DNA from: Methylococcus sp. Mc7
GTDB lineage: Bacteria > Pseudomonadota > Gammaproteobacteria > Methylococcales > Methylococcaceae
Direction: 5' to 3'
Assembly: GCF_019285515.1 (NCBI RefSeq)
Contig: NZ_CP079095.1
Location: 1,608,501 to 1,672,500, forward strand
Length of the DNA: 64,000 nt
Shown: positions 1 to 8,468 of the stretch, one piece after another
Layout of the letters: every line of letters begins with the position of its first letter
How positions within the stretch are numbered: position 1 is the stretch's first letter
Position numbers and translations under genes: made by a program
Notes under the pieces: model-generated
The model's database searches: none
What the model was told of the DNA's origin: nothing
Seen by the model: the letters and a program-made list of their open reading frames with translations, nothing else

Positions 1-138
1 CCATGCGGGCCTGCGCATTGACAGCGCCGGCCATGGTGCCATGATACTGAGGTTCCGTGCACCGGCCTCGCCGGATAGCCTGGACGGACCTTTTGCACCT
101 TGGCTCTGATCAAGTTTTTTCAGATGCGGAGAGCGATC

Positions 139-1317
139 ATGCACAGCTACAAATACCTGGTGGTCGGCGGCGGCATGACGGCGGATGCGGCGATCCAGGG
201 CATACGCGAGCTCGATCCGCAGGGCTCGATCGGCCTCATCGGCGCGGAACCGCATCTTCCGTATAAGCGGCCGCTGCTGTCCAAGGGACTCTGGCTGGGC
301 AAGTCCTTCGACCAGATATGGTACGGCACCGAAACCCGGGGAATCAGCGCATTTCTGGGGCGGACCGCGACCCGTCTCGACTTGGCGGAAAAGTCCGTCG
401 CCGACGATGAAGGTACCCTCTACGGATTCGAGAAGCTGCTTCTGGCCACGGGCGGCCGGCCGCGCCGTTTTCCGTTCGGGGGCGACGATATCCTGTATTT
501 CCGCACCGTCGACGACTACCTCCGGCTGCGGACGCTGACCGAGACGGGGCGGAAGTTCGCCGTCATCGGCGGCGGCTTCATCGGTTCGGAGATCGCCGCC
601 GCCCTGGCGTCGATCGGCAAGGAAGTCGTGATGATCTTCCCGGAAGACTGCATCGGCGGCCGGGTGTTTCCGGGAAACCTTTGCCGGTTTCTCAACGGGT
701 ATTACCGGGACCAGGGCGTCGAACTGGTGAGCGGCCGGACAGTCACCGGCCTGGTTCGGGAGGGCGATAAGATCCGCCTCGCGCTCGGCGAGACCGGTGA
801 AGAAGCCATCGTGGTGGACGGCGTCGTCGCCGGGATCGGGATCGAACCCGAGACACGGCTTGCCGAGGCGGCCGGGCTCCCGGTGGAGCGTGGCATCGTC
901 GTCAACGAGTTTCTGCAGGCCGGCCACACGGACGTCTATGCCGCCGGCGATGCCGTCTCCTTTTACAGCCCGGCCCTGGGCCGCCGGATGCACGTGGAGC
1001 ACGAGGATAACGCCCGAACCATGGGGCGGCTGGCCGGGCGCAACATGGCCGGCGAAGCGAAACCCTACCGGCATCTGCCCTACTTCTACTCCGATCTGTT
1101 CGAGCTGGGTTATGAAGCGGTGGGGGAACTGGATTCGAGGCTGGAGACCGTGGAGGACTGGTCCGAGCCTTACCGCAAGGGAGTGGTCTACTATCTGGTC
1201 CAGGGGCGCGTGCGCGGCGTGCTGTTGTGGAACGTCTGGGACCGGGTGGAAGCCGCCCGCGCGCTGATCGAGGAGCCCGGCCCTTTTGGGGCGGGAGAAC
1301 TGGCAGGAAGGCTGTGA
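139..1317 (+). CDS. FAD-dependent pyridine nucleotide-disulfide oxidoreductase
   Basis: Predicted flavoprotein reductase of the ferredoxin/rubredoxin reductase and AIF-like class, 392 residues. An FAD-binding Rossmann motif VVGGGMTADAA lies near the N-terminus, a second nucleotide-binding motif VIGGGFIGSEIAAAL lies near residue 155, and the C-terminal FAD contact DVYAAGDAV lies near residue 270. The ATG at 139 is chosen because GGAGAG lies just upstream and the protein then begins directly before the FAD motif. The electron acceptor cannot be told from sequence. No ferredoxin or rubredoxin gene is adjacent. A small DUF2934 gene follows 55 bases later on the same strand and may be cotranscribed. 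Confidence 0.85.
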   Translation: MHSYKYLVVGGGMTADAAIQGIRELDPQGSIGLIGAEPHLPYKRPLLSKGLWLGKSFDQIWYGTETRGISAFLGRTATRLDLAEKSVADDEGTLYGFEKLLLATGGRPRRFPFGGDDILYFRTVDDYLRLRTLTETGRKFAVIGGGFIGSEIAAALASIGKEVVMIFPEDCIGGRVFPGNLCRFLNGYYRDQGVELVSGRTVTGLVREGDKIRLALGETGEEAIVVDGVVAGIGIEPETRLAEAAGLPVERGIVVNEFLQAGHTDVYAAGDAVSFYSPALGRRMHVEHEDNARTMGRLAGRNMAGEAKPYRHLPYFYSDLFELGYEAVGELDSRLETVEDWSEPYRKGVVYYLVQGRVRGVLLWNVWDRVEAARALIEEPGPFGAGELAGRL

Positions 1318-1372
1318 CAAGGAGGACGCGTGGAGTAGGGAGTTTTTTGACCTGACGAAGAGGTGAGGCATC

Positions 1373-1603
1373 ATGGCAGCAACCGTATTGTCCCGAACCA
1401 CCAAACCCGTTCGCTACGAGGAGGCGGAGACCGTGCCACCGCCGCCCGACCCCGACATGCTGCGCGCGCTGATCGCGGAAGCGGCGTATTTGAGGGCCGA
1501 AAAGCGCGGTTTCGTAGGAGGCAGCGAGCTGGAAGACTGGCTGGAGGCGGAGAAGGAAGTGCTGGAAATGCAGGAGAGGCTTTCGATCCCGACGCCCGAT
1601 TGA
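1373..1603 (+). CDS. DUF2934 family small protein
   Basis: Small 76-residue protein whose middle (about residues 30-65) matches the DUF2934 pattern: an alanine-rich helix IAEAAYLRAEKRGF, then a GG turn and an acidic LEDWLEAEKEV helix. The function of the family is unknown. The N-terminus is proline-rich (VPPPPDPD). It ends four bases before the stop of the oppositely oriented response-regulator gene, so the two are convergent. Confidence 0.7.
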   Translation: MAATVLSRTTKPVRYEEAETVPPPPDPDMLRALIAEAAYLRAEKRGFVGGSELEDWLEAEKEVLEMQERLSIPTPD

Positions 1604-1607
1604 GGGC

Positions 1608-2258
1608 TCAATCGGTTTCGAGCAGGAGGGCTATCCGTACCAGTTCCGCCAAAGTTTCGGCGCGCATTTTCCTCATCACGTTGGCACGGTAGATTTCGAC
1701 GGTCCGATGGCTGATGCCGAGGGATTTCGCCGTGTCCTTGGACGAATAGCCCTTGACGGTGCAATGCAGCACCTGCTTCTCCCGCTTGCTGAGGCGGGCA
1801 TACTGCGATGCGGCTTCCGCTTGCCTGCGCCGGTGCTCGCAGGTCCTCAAATCCAGCGCAATGGCTTCCCGCAGCCGGTTCATGAAACCCGCATTCTCGA
1901 ACGGCTTTTCGATGAAGTCGAAGGCACCGCTCCGGAAGGCCTCCGCCACGGCCGGTACGTCGCCTTTCCCGCTGATGAAAATGATCGGTGTCCGTATGCC
2001 TTTGTCTGTCAATGTCTTCTGCAGTTCCAGGCCGGAGATTTCCGGGAGCCGCAGGTCGAGGAGGATACAGCCGTGGGTATCGGGCGTGCAGTAATCCAGA
2101 AAGTCCTTCTCGGTGGCGAAGCAGCGCGCCGGCAGGCCCTCGGATTCGACCAGGATTTTCAGCGCGTCGCGCACCGCCGGCTGGCCGTCGACGATATGGA
2201 CCAGGGGTTCGGTCCTGCCGTGCAGCGGGTTGTTGCGGATGTTTAGGCTCGTTGGCAT
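1608..2258 (-). CDS. FixJ/NarL-type two-component response regulator
   Basis: DNA-binding response regulator of about 216 residues. A receiver domain (about 20-135) carries phospho-acceptor Asp68 in CILLDLRLPE and the conserved lysine in FIEKPF. A LuxR-type helix-turn-helix (about 150-210) contains LSKREKQVL and ISHRTVEIYRANVMRKM, typical of the FixJ/TodT group. The ATG at 2258 precedes the receiver; an upstream in-frame ATG at 2342 would add an unconserved tail. The acidic pocket, usually two adjacent acids, reads VDGQP, so one acid is a glycine. This may alter magnesium binding and phosphorylation. No histidine kinase gene is adjacent, so the input is unknown. Confidence 0.85.
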   Translation of the reverse strand: MPTSLNIRNNPLHGRTEPLVHIVDGQPAVRDALKILVESEGLPARCFATEKDFLDYCTPDTHGCILLDLRLPEISGLELQKTLTDKGIRTPIIFISGKGDVPAVAEAFRSGAFDFIEKPFENAGFMNRLREAIALDLRTCEHRRRQAEAASQYARLSKREKQVLHCTVKGYSSKDTAKSLGISHRTVEIYRANVMRKMRAETLAELVRIALLLETD

Positions 2259-2345
2259 AAACAAGACTCCGTGCTGGCAGGTAACGGTTGTTTGACCTGC
2301 CGCAAGAGGAAAATACTCCGTCTTCCGGCAATTATCCAGCACGGA

Positions 2346-2948
2346 TCAGGCTGAACGGGGTGGCCGGTCTGGAAAGCGGTAAACGCTTGCCTCGGTGACC
2401 ACGGCGTCCAGCGGGACGTCCCACGGTTGGGCATCCAGCCGCTCGAGCTTCTGGCCTTCGAAAGCGAGGCCGATCAGACGGGGTTTTATGGACGCAGGTT
2501 CATCGCGCCGGAATGCGAAGGTGCGGTCGTAATAGCCGCCGCCCATGCCGAGGCGGTTACCCTGCGGATCGAACGCCACCAGGGGCACGAATACGAGATC
2601 GAGTTCCCTGGCGTCGGCGATCGTCCCTTCGTCGACAGCGGGTTCGGGAATGCCGTAGCGGTTCGGATGCAATGTGGCCGGGCCGGCATACGGTCCGAAC
2701 CAGAGCATGCGTTGCCGCAGAATGGGGATGAAGGCGGTGCGGCCGCGTTCGCGGAGGTAATCGAACAGCGCCGTCGTATCGACCTCGCCGTCATTGGAAA
2801 GATAGGCCGCTATCCGGCCATCGGCGTCGAGCCAGCCCGAGCCGATGCAATGGCCGGCTATCAGCAGGCTGTTCCGGTGGATGTCGAAAGGAGACTGGGC
2901 GTGCCGCCACTCGCGGATTCGGGTCCGGATCTCGGCAGGTGTGGTCAT
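2346..2948 (-). CDS. fau: 5-formyltetrahydrofolate cyclo-ligase (MTHFS)
   Basis: Converts 5-formyl-THF to 5,10-methenyl-THF with ATP, salvaging a folate form that inhibits one-carbon enzymes. About 200 residues, the usual family length. The signature GMGGGYYDRTF lies near residue 140 and the substrate-region LVFVPLVAFD lies just before it. The start ATG at 2948 gives MTTPAEI; the longer frame reads back into the 6S RNA gene. The order zapA, 6S RNA, fau matches the arrangement known in Enterobacteria, where 6S RNA and the cyclo-ligase gene (ygfA) are cotranscribed. Confidence 0.9.
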   Translation of the reverse strand: MTTPAEIRTRIREWRHAQSPFDIHRNSLLIAGHCIGSGWLDADGRIAAYLSNDGEVDTTALFDYLRERGRTAFIPILRQRMLWFGPYAGPATLHPNRYGIPEPAVDEGTIADARELDLVFVPLVAFDPQGNRLGMGGGYYDRTFAFRRDEPASIKPRLIGLAFEGQKLERLDAQPWDVPLDAVVTEASVYRFPDRPPRSA

Positions 2949-2963
2949 GGAAACCGCGCGAGA

Positions 2964-3155
2964 AAGAGTATTCCCCGTTTGCGCCGTAGCATGCTTTCGC
3001 CCTTGAACCAAACGGTTCAGGTGGGACCAGAGGATGCCGAATCAGGCTTTCCGCCCGGAGCGGACTTGCGCACATCGAGCATCCGGAAGTCCCGGGGTTT
3101 TAGATTAGGCTCAAAGAGTAACCCAGCACGCTTCGAGCGTTACAGGGAATACTGG
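2964..3155 (-). ncRNA. ssrS: 6S RNA
   Basis: Regulatory RNA that binds sigma-70 RNA polymerase holoenzyme by mimicking an open promoter. On the minus strand, AGTATTCCCTG (3153-3143) pairs completely (with one G-U pair) with CGGGGAATACT (2977-2967), forming the terminal closing stem of a roughly 190-nt RNA. Near the 3' side lies TGAACCGTTTGGTTCAAGG, like the hairpin that marks E. coli 6S RNA. A TAAGAT -10-like box sits just upstream (around 3160-3170). The position between zapA and the cyclo-ligase gene is the diagnostic gammaproteobacterial location. The exact ends are approximate. Confidence 0.85.
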
Positions 3156-3224
3156 CGGCTATCTTACCCGATAAATGGCGCAGGTGAGAGACTTGACGCG
3201 CCCGAAAAATCCCGTTCCCGGCCC

Positions 3225-3518
3225 TCAGCCGTTCCAGCCGCCGCCGGAGCCGAGCGAACTCATGGCATGCTGACTGGCGAGGCTCTGGTTCAGCAGCCGG
3301 ATTTCGTGCTGGGCCTGGACCAGTTCGTGGGCGATGTTCAAGGCCGCCATGATCGCGATGCGCTCGGTGCCGATCACCCGGCCGGTTTCGCGGATCTTGC
3401 GCATTCTCTCGTCGAGGAAACGGGCGGCGATCAGCAGATCGTGCTGCTCATCTTCGGCGCAGCCGATGGGATATTCCTTGCCGAGAAGCTGCACTTTGAT
3501 GGGGCGATGTTCGCTCAT
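3225..3518 (-). CDS. zapA: Cell division protein ZapA
   Basis: Cytoplasmic FtsZ-ring stabiliser, 97 residues. The N-terminal half carries the family pattern VQLLGKEYPIGC followed by DLLIAARFLDERMRKIRE. The C-terminal half is a predicted coiled coil (about residues 55-88: IMAALNIAHELVQAQHEIRL) used for tetramerisation. It lies immediately upstream of the 6S RNA gene on the same strand and is divergent from the UPF0149 gene. Confidence 0.92.
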   Translation of the reverse strand: MSEHRPIKVQLLGKEYPIGCAEDEQHDLLIAARFLDERMRKIRETGRVIGTERIAIMAALNIAHELVQAQHEIRLLNQSLASQHAMSSLGSGGGWNG

Positions 3519-3613
3519 GGCGGGTATTTCCTGGAGATGGGGAAGAATCAGAGGGTTGCGGGACGGCCGGCCAGAGTTTGGGTACCGGCCTTGCCTCGAG
3601 GGGTGGTAGCATA

Positions 3614-4183
3614 ATGAAATATCCGCAAGTTCGACAAGTCACCTCCATGCACGAGAGTCCCTCCTACGAGGACATCCAGGCGATATTCCTCAACCACCAC
3701 GTTCCTGGCAGCGCCGCCGAAGCCCACGGCACGCTGGCGGGCCTCTTGTGCGTCGACGGGCGGCTGGATTGCGGGCAATGGCTGAGCACCGTGTTCGGCA
3801 AAGACAAGGCGGGGCTGGATCCGGACGAGCGGGCGTCCTGCGAAAACCTGTGCAACCGGACGCGCGAGCAACTGGATGCCTTCGACTTCAGCTTCGAATT
3901 GTGCCTGCCGGACGACGCCCACCCGATGACCGACCGCGCCCGCGCCCTGGGCGAATGGTGCCAGGGATTCCTCTACGGTCTGGGTTACAAACTCGGCGGC
4001 AGCGACTGGCCCGGCGAATGCACCGAGGTGCTCGACGACATCCTCCAGCTATCCCGTCTCGACGCCGAGCATGCGGATGAAACCGACGAAGAGGCCTATG
4101 CCGAACTGACCGAATTCGTACGGGCCGGCGTACAGCTCGTCCGCAGCGAATTCGAGCAGAACGCCGCTCCCCAGCTTCACTGA
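3614..4183 (+). CDS. UPF0149 (YgfB/YecA) family protein
   Basis: Protein of about 189 residues with the UPF0149 pattern: AEAHGTLAGLLCVDG near residue 40, and ARALGEWCQGFLYGLGY around residue 120. E. coli YgfB is encoded in the same place beside zapA and pepP. Its role is not firmly assigned across the family. The ATG at 3614 has GAGGGG about 11 bases upstream; an ATG at 3647 is the alternative. It is followed eight bases later by pepP, suggesting an operon with pepP and ubiH. Confidence 0.85.
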   Translation: MKYPQVRQVTSMHESPSYEDIQAIFLNHHVPGSAAEAHGTLAGLLCVDGRLDCGQWLSTVFGKDKAGLDPDERASCENLCNRTREQLDAFDFSFELCLPDDAHPMTDRARALGEWCQGFLYGLGYKLGGSDWPGECTEVLDDILQLSRLDAEHADETDEEAYAELTEFVRAGVQLVRSEFEQNAAPQLH

Positions 4184-4191
4184 GTCCTTCC

Positions 4192-5502
4192 ATGTTGCCT
4201 CTGTCCGAATTCCAGCAGCGGCGCCGCCGCCTGCTCAAGCGCATGAAGAAACGGAGCGTCGCCCTGATCGCCGGCGCGCCCGCCGCGGTGCGCAACCGCG
4301 ACGTGGAGTTCCCCTACCGCCAGGACAGCGACTTCGCCTATCTCACCGGCTTCGCCGAGCCCGAGTCGCTGGCGGTATTCATTCCGGGCCGGAAAGAGGG
4401 CGAGTTCGTGCTGTTCTGCCGTGAATTCGACGCCAAGATGGCCGTCTGGGTGGGGCGCAGCGCCGGGCTCGAGGGCGCCCGCGAGGTATTCGGAGCGGAT
4501 GAGGCCCATCCGATCACCGAGCTCGACGCGGTGCTGCCGGGCCTTTTGGAAAACCACGAAACCGTGTACTACCCGATCGGGCATCAGTCCGAATTCGACG
4601 CCCAGGTGATGCGGGCGATCAACAACATCCGCAGCCGGGCGCGCAGCGGGGTTGGCGTGCCGGAACAGTTCGTCTCGCTCGACAAGCTCCTGCACGAGCT
4701 GCGGCTGTTCAAGTCGGAGCACGAGATCGCCCTGATGCGGCGGGCCGCCGAAGTCTCCGCCGAGGCGCACAAGCGGGCCATGCAGGCCTGCCGTCCCGGC
4801 CTGTGCGAGTACCAGATCGAGGCGGAAATCCTGCACGAATTCACCCGCCACGGCATGCGTTCGCCCGCCTATCCCAGCATCGTCGCCGGCGGCAACAACG
4901 CCTGCACGCTGCACTACACCGCCAACGACGCGGTGCTGCGCGACGGCGATCTGCTGCTGATCGACGCCGGCGCCGAGCATGATCATTACGCCGCCGACAT
5001 CACCCGGACCTTCCCGGTCAACGGCCGATTCAGCGAAGCCCAGCGTGTCCTGTACGAACTGGTGCTGGAGGCGCAGTTGGCGGCGATAGCCGAGGTCAGG
5101 CCGGGCAAGCGCTGGAGCGACCCGCACGCCGCCGCGGTGCGGGTGCTGACGAAAGGCCTCATCGACCTCGGGCTGCTCGACGGCAAGCCGGCCAGGCTCA
5201 TCAAGAGCGAGGCCTACAAGAAGTTCTACATGCACCGGACCGGCCATTGGCTCGGCATGGACGTCCACGACGTGGGCGACTACAAGGCCGGCGGCGACTG
5301 GCGCAAGCTGGAGCCCGGCATGGTGCTCACGGTCGAGCCGGGACTCTACGTGCCGGCGGATTGCGAGGAGGCCGATCCGCGGTTCCGGGGCATCGGCATC
5401 CGCATCGAGGACGATGTCGTCGTCACCGAAGCGGGCTGCGAAATCCTCTCTTCCGGCGTGCCCAAGACGGTCGCCGAGATCGAAGCGCTGATGCGGTCAT
5501 GA
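4192..5502 (+). CDS. pepP: Xaa-Pro aminopeptidase (aminopeptidase P)
   Basis: Metallopeptidase of family M24B that removes an N-terminal residue preceding proline, 436 residues. The N-terminal creatinase-like domain covers about 1-165. The pita-bread catalytic domain has the expected metal ligands: Asp in LLLIDAGAEHD, Asp in AADITRTFP, His in GHWLGMDVHDVG, Glu in LTVEPGLY, and Glu in GIRIEDDVV. The stop overlaps the ubiH start by ATGA, indicating translational coupling. The block zapA / UPF0149 / pepP / ubiH is conserved in many gammaproteobacteria. Confidence 0.93.
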   Translation: MLPLSEFQQRRRRLLKRMKKRSVALIAGAPAAVRNRDVEFPYRQDSDFAYLTGFAEPESLAVFIPGRKEGEFVLFCREFDAKMAVWVGRSAGLEGAREVFGADEAHPITELDAVLPGLLENHETVYYPIGHQSEFDAQVMRAINNIRSRARSGVGVPEQFVSLDKLLHELRLFKSEHEIALMRRAAEVSAEAHKRAMQACRPGLCEYQIEAEILHEFTRHGMRSPAYPSIVAGGNNACTLHYTANDAVLRDGDLLLIDAGAEHDHYAADITRTFPVNGRFSEAQRVLYELVLEAQLAAIAEVRPGKRWSDPHAAAVRVLTKGLIDLGLLDGKPARLIKSEAYKKFYMHRTGHWLGMDVHDVGDYKAGGDWRKLEPGMVLTVEPGLYVPADCEEADPRFRGIGIRIEDDVVVTEAGCEILSSGVPKTVAEIEALMRS

Positions 5503-6704
5503 AATCTGTCGACTACGACGTCCTCATCATCGGCGGCGGCCTGGCCGGCGGCAGCCTGGCCTTGGCCTTGGCCGGTTCGCCCCTCAAGGTGGCCGTGGTG
5601 GAGAGCAGCACCGAATCCGAACGCCAGGCGGCTCCCGCCGGCGCGCGCGCCCTGGCGCTGGCCCGCGGCACCGCCCGTATCCTCGAGGCTCTGGGGGTTT
5701 GGGCCTCGGTCGAGCCGAAAGCCACGCCGATCCGCGACATCCACGTTTCGGACCGGGGCCATTTCGGCAAGACCCGACTCAGCGCCGAACGCGAAGGCGT
5801 CGCCGCCTTGGGATATGTCGTTACCGCGCGCGATGTCGAGGATGCGGTGGCCGGCGCCCTGCACGCCGGAGCGGTCGAGCTGATCCAGCCCGCCCGCCTG
5901 ATCGGGCTGCGGGCCGGGCCGGACTCGGTCCACGTCAGCCTCAAGCGCGGCGACGAAACCCTGATGCCGTCCGCCCGTCTCGTCGTCGGCGCCGACGGCA
6001 GCGATTCCACCGTCCGCCGGCTGCTGGAAATCCCCCAGATCGTCCGCGAATACGGACAGACGGCCCTGGTGTTCGAGGTCGCCACCGAGCTCGACCACCG
6101 CAACGTCGCCTACGAGCGCTTCACCGTCTCCGGCCCGCTGGCCGTTCTGCCGCTCGGGCGGCGGCGCTGCTCCATCGTATGGACGCTGGCGCCGTCCGAC
6201 GCCGAGGAGCTGCGCGCCGTGCCCGAAGGAGAATTCCTGGCCCGTCTGCAGGATGCCTTCGGCTACTGGCTGGGGGCGCTGGGTCCGGTCGGTCCGCGCC
6301 AGACCTTCCCGCTCAAGCTGATCCGTGCCGGCCGCATGGCCGATGACCGGGTGGTGCTGATCGGCAACGCCATGCACCAGCTCCATCCGGTAGCGGGGCA
6401 GGGCTTCAACCTGGGGCTGCGCGACGCCGCCCAGCTCGCCGAGCGCCTGATCGTGAAACAGGGTTTCGGCGAGGACATCGGCGATCCGGCCTTCCTCCAC
6501 GGCTATGCCGAGGCCCGCCAGCGTGACCTCCGCAGCACCGTCGCCTTCACCGACAGCCTGATCCGGCTATTTTCCAGCGATTTCCCGCCTCTCGCGCTGA
6601 TTCGCAATATCGGATTGCTCGCGCTGGATTGCCTGCCACCGGCCAAACACTTGCTGGCCCGCCACGCCATGGGTCTGGCCGAGCGCCTGCCGCGTTTTCG
6701 CTGA
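5499..6704 (+). CDS. ubiH: UbiH-type FAD-dependent ubiquinone hydroxylase
   Basis: Flavin monooxygenase of ubiquinone biosynthesis (aromatic ring hydroxylation of the octaprenyl precursor), about 401 residues. It shows the N-terminal dinucleotide fold IIGGGLAGGSLALAL, the DG motif LVVGADGSDSTVRRLL around residue 165, and the C-terminal signature GNAMHQLHPVAGQGFNLGLR around residue 288. The start is the ATG inside the pepP stop, which places the FAD motif ten residues from the N-terminus. UbiH versus its paralogues UbiF/UbiI is judged mainly from the pepP neighbourhood, so the exact ring position is inferred. Confidence 0.87.
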   Translation: MKSVDYDVLIIGGGLAGGSLALALAGSPLKVAVVESSTESERQAAPAGARALALARGTARILEALGVWASVEPKATPIRDIHVSDRGHFGKTRLSAEREGVAALGYVVTARDVEDAVAGALHAGAVELIQPARLIGLRAGPDSVHVSLKRGDETLMPSARLVVGADGSDSTVRRLLEIPQIVREYGQTALVFEVATELDHRNVAYERFTVSGPLAVLPLGRRRCSIVWTLAPSDAEELRAVPEGEFLARLQDAFGYWLGALGPVGPRQTFPLKLIRAGRMADDRVVLIGNAMHQLHPVAGQGFNLGLRDAAQLAERLIVKQGFGEDIGDPAFLHGYAEARQRDLRSTVAFTDSLIRLFSSDFPPLALIRNIGLLALDCLPPAKHLLARHAMGLAERLPRFR

Positions 6705-6735
6705 TCTCTCCCGTTTCCCTCGCTTGGAAAAAAGG

Positions 6736-6764
6736 TTGACCCGGCCCCGCTTTGCCGGTATTAA
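6736..6764 (+). promoter_or_regulatory. Sigma-70 promoter of pntAB
   Basis: TTGACC (6736-6741), a 17-base spacer, then TATTAA (6759-6764): a near-consensus vegetative promoter in the ubiH-pntA gap. Transcription would begin near 6771, giving a 5' leader of about 140 bases that contains the nested hairpin at 6813-6879. Confidence 0.65.
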
Positions 6765-6812
6765 AAGAGCGGGCGCTCGGCGCCCGATTTGCTTTTGTCA
6801 ATCCAGACTCAC

Positions 6813-6879
6813 GAGATGGGTTGTTTCCTCGGGATGACGGTTCGCCGCTTGCGGGCGGCTTCCATGCGAGGCCCATCTC
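6813..6879 (+). promoter_or_regulatory. Nested-hairpin mRNA leader of pntA (candidate cis-regulatory RNA)
   Basis: Three coaxial stems are visible: GAGATGGG (6813-6820) with CCCATCTC (6872-6879), CCTCG (6827-6831) with CGAGG (6867-6871), and GCCGC (6844-6848) with GCGGC (6855-6859). Stems 1 and 2 are contiguous on the 3' side and separated by a six-base bulge on the 5' side. The structure ends 17 bases before the pntA Shine-Dalgarno (AAGGAG, 6897-6902). No riboswitch class that I recognise fits. Whether it senses anything is inference. Confidence 0.45.
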
Positions 6880-6910
6880 CCAACCAGAACAGGGATAAGG
6901 AGTGGCTTGC

Positions 6911-8449
6911 ATGCGAATTGGAATACCGAAGGAAATATTCCCCGGGGAGCGCCGGGTAGCGACCACACCGGAGGTGGCCGAGAAGATAAAGAAGCTGGGA
7001 TTCGAGGTCGCGGTCGAGTCGGGCGCCGGGGACGCGGCGAATTTCTCCGACGACACCTTCAGGGAAGCCGGCGTTGCCGTCGTCGAAAACGCGTCCGACC
7101 TGTGGGCGGGTTCCGACATCGTCCTCAAGGTGCGCGCGCCTTCCTTCGCCGAAGTCGAACTGATGAAGGAAGGCGGGTGCCTGATCAGTTTCATCTGGCC
7201 GGCCCAGAACCCGGAGCTGATGGACAAGCTGGCCGCCACCGGCGGAACCGTGCTGGCCATGGACAGCGTGCCGCGGATCTCCAGGGCGCAGAAACTCGAC
7301 GCCCTGAGCTCCATGGCGAATATCGCCGGCTACCGTGCGGTGATCGAAGCGGCCCATCATTTCGGCCGCTTTTTTTGTGGCCAGGTGACGGCGGCCGGCA
7401 AGGTGCCGCCGGCCAAGGTCTTCGTCATCGGCGCCGGCGTGGCGGGGCTTGCCGCGATCGGCGCCGCCAGCGGGCTGGGCGCCATCGTCCGGGCCAACGA
7501 CACCCGGCCGGAAGTGAAGGACCAGGTCAAGTCCATGGGCGCCGAGTTCGTCGAGGTGGAATACCAGGAGGAGGGCACTGGCGTCGGCGGCTATGCCAAG
7601 ATCATGAGTGAAGGCTATCAGAAGGCCCAGGCCGAGATGATCGCCCGCCAGGCCATGGACGTCGACGTCATCGTCACCACCGCCCTGATTCCCGGCAAGC
7701 CCGCGCCCAAGCTGATCACCGCCGGCATGGTCAAGTCCATGAAGCCGGGCAGCGTGATCGTCGACATGGCGGCCGAACAGGGCGGCAACTGCGAACTGAC
7801 CGTTCCCGGCGAGGTCGTGGTGCGCCACGACGTCACCATCATCGGCTATACCGACCTGCCCAGCCGGCTGGCCCGCCAGTCCAGCACGCTCTACGCCACC
7901 AACCTGCTGCGTCTGCTCGAAGAGCTGTGCCCGCAGAAGGACGGCAACGCCGTGGTCGACATGGACGACGAAGTGATCCGCGGTGCGACGGTGATCAAGG
8001 ACGGGACCATCACCTGGCCACCGCCGCCGCCCAAGATCAGCGCGGCGGCTCCGCAGATGGCCACGGCCGCGCCGCCGGTCGTGGTCGAAAAGAAGCCGCT
8101 GCTGCCGGCCTGGGCCCGAACCGGCCTCGGCATCGGTATCGGCGCATCGATCTTCTACCTGATCGGGGCCAACGCCCCGGCTGACTTCATGGAACATTTC
8201 ACCGTGTTCGTGCTCGCCTGCTTCGTCGGCTATATGGTGATCTGGAACGTGACGCCCGCGCTGCACACGCCCTTGATGAGCGTCACCAACGCCATCTCCA
8301 GCATCATCGCGATCGGCGCGCTGATCCAGATCTCCTCGCCCGGCACGCTGATCCTGGCGCTGGCAGGGTTGGCCGTCGCCCTGACGGCGGTCAACATGGC
8401 GGGCGGATTCTGGGTGACCCAGCGCATGCTGCGCATGTTCAGAAGATAA
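6911..8449 (+). CDS. pntA: NAD(P) transhydrogenase subunit alpha
   Basis: Proton-translocating transhydrogenase alpha subunit, 512 residues, an undivided PntA like that of E. coli. The cytoplasmic NAD(H) domain (about 1-375) starts with MRIGIPKEIFPGERRVA, carries the NAD fold VFVIGAGVAGLAAIGAA, and contains DTRPEVKDQVKSMGA. A proline-rich linker (WPPPPPK) leads to about four transmembrane helices at the C-terminus (about 395-510). The ATG at 6911 is chosen because AAGGAG sits eight bases upstream. It lies 19 bases before pntB in one operon. With PntB it makes NADPH from NADH using the proton gradient. Confidence 0.95.
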   Translation: MRIGIPKEIFPGERRVATTPEVAEKIKKLGFEVAVESGAGDAANFSDDTFREAGVAVVENASDLWAGSDIVLKVRAPSFAEVELMKEGGCLISFIWPAQNPELMDKLAATGGTVLAMDSVPRISRAQKLDALSSMANIAGYRAVIEAAHHFGRFFCGQVTAAGKVPPAKVFVIGAGVAGLAAIGAASGLGAIVRANDTRPEVKDQVKSMGAEFVEVEYQEEGTGVGGYAKIMSEGYQKAQAEMIARQAMDVDVIVTTALIPGKPAPKLITAGMVKSMKPGSVIVDMAAEQGGNCELTVPGEVVVRHDVTIIGYTDLPSRLARQSSTLYATNLLRLLEELCPQKDGNAVVDMDDEVIRGATVIKDGTITWPPPPPKISAAAPQMATAAPPVVVEKKPLLPAWARTGLGIGIGASIFYLIGANAPADFMEHFTVFVLACFVGYMVIWNVTPALHTPLMSVTNAISSIIAIGALIQISSPGTLILALAGLAVALTAVNMAGGFWVTQRMLRMFRR

Positions 8450-8468
8450 CTAAGGACGGGAGAAGATC

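Noticed and set aside
1..138. End of an upstream gene
   Set aside because: No frame with recognisable product reaches into this stretch; it is left unannotated.
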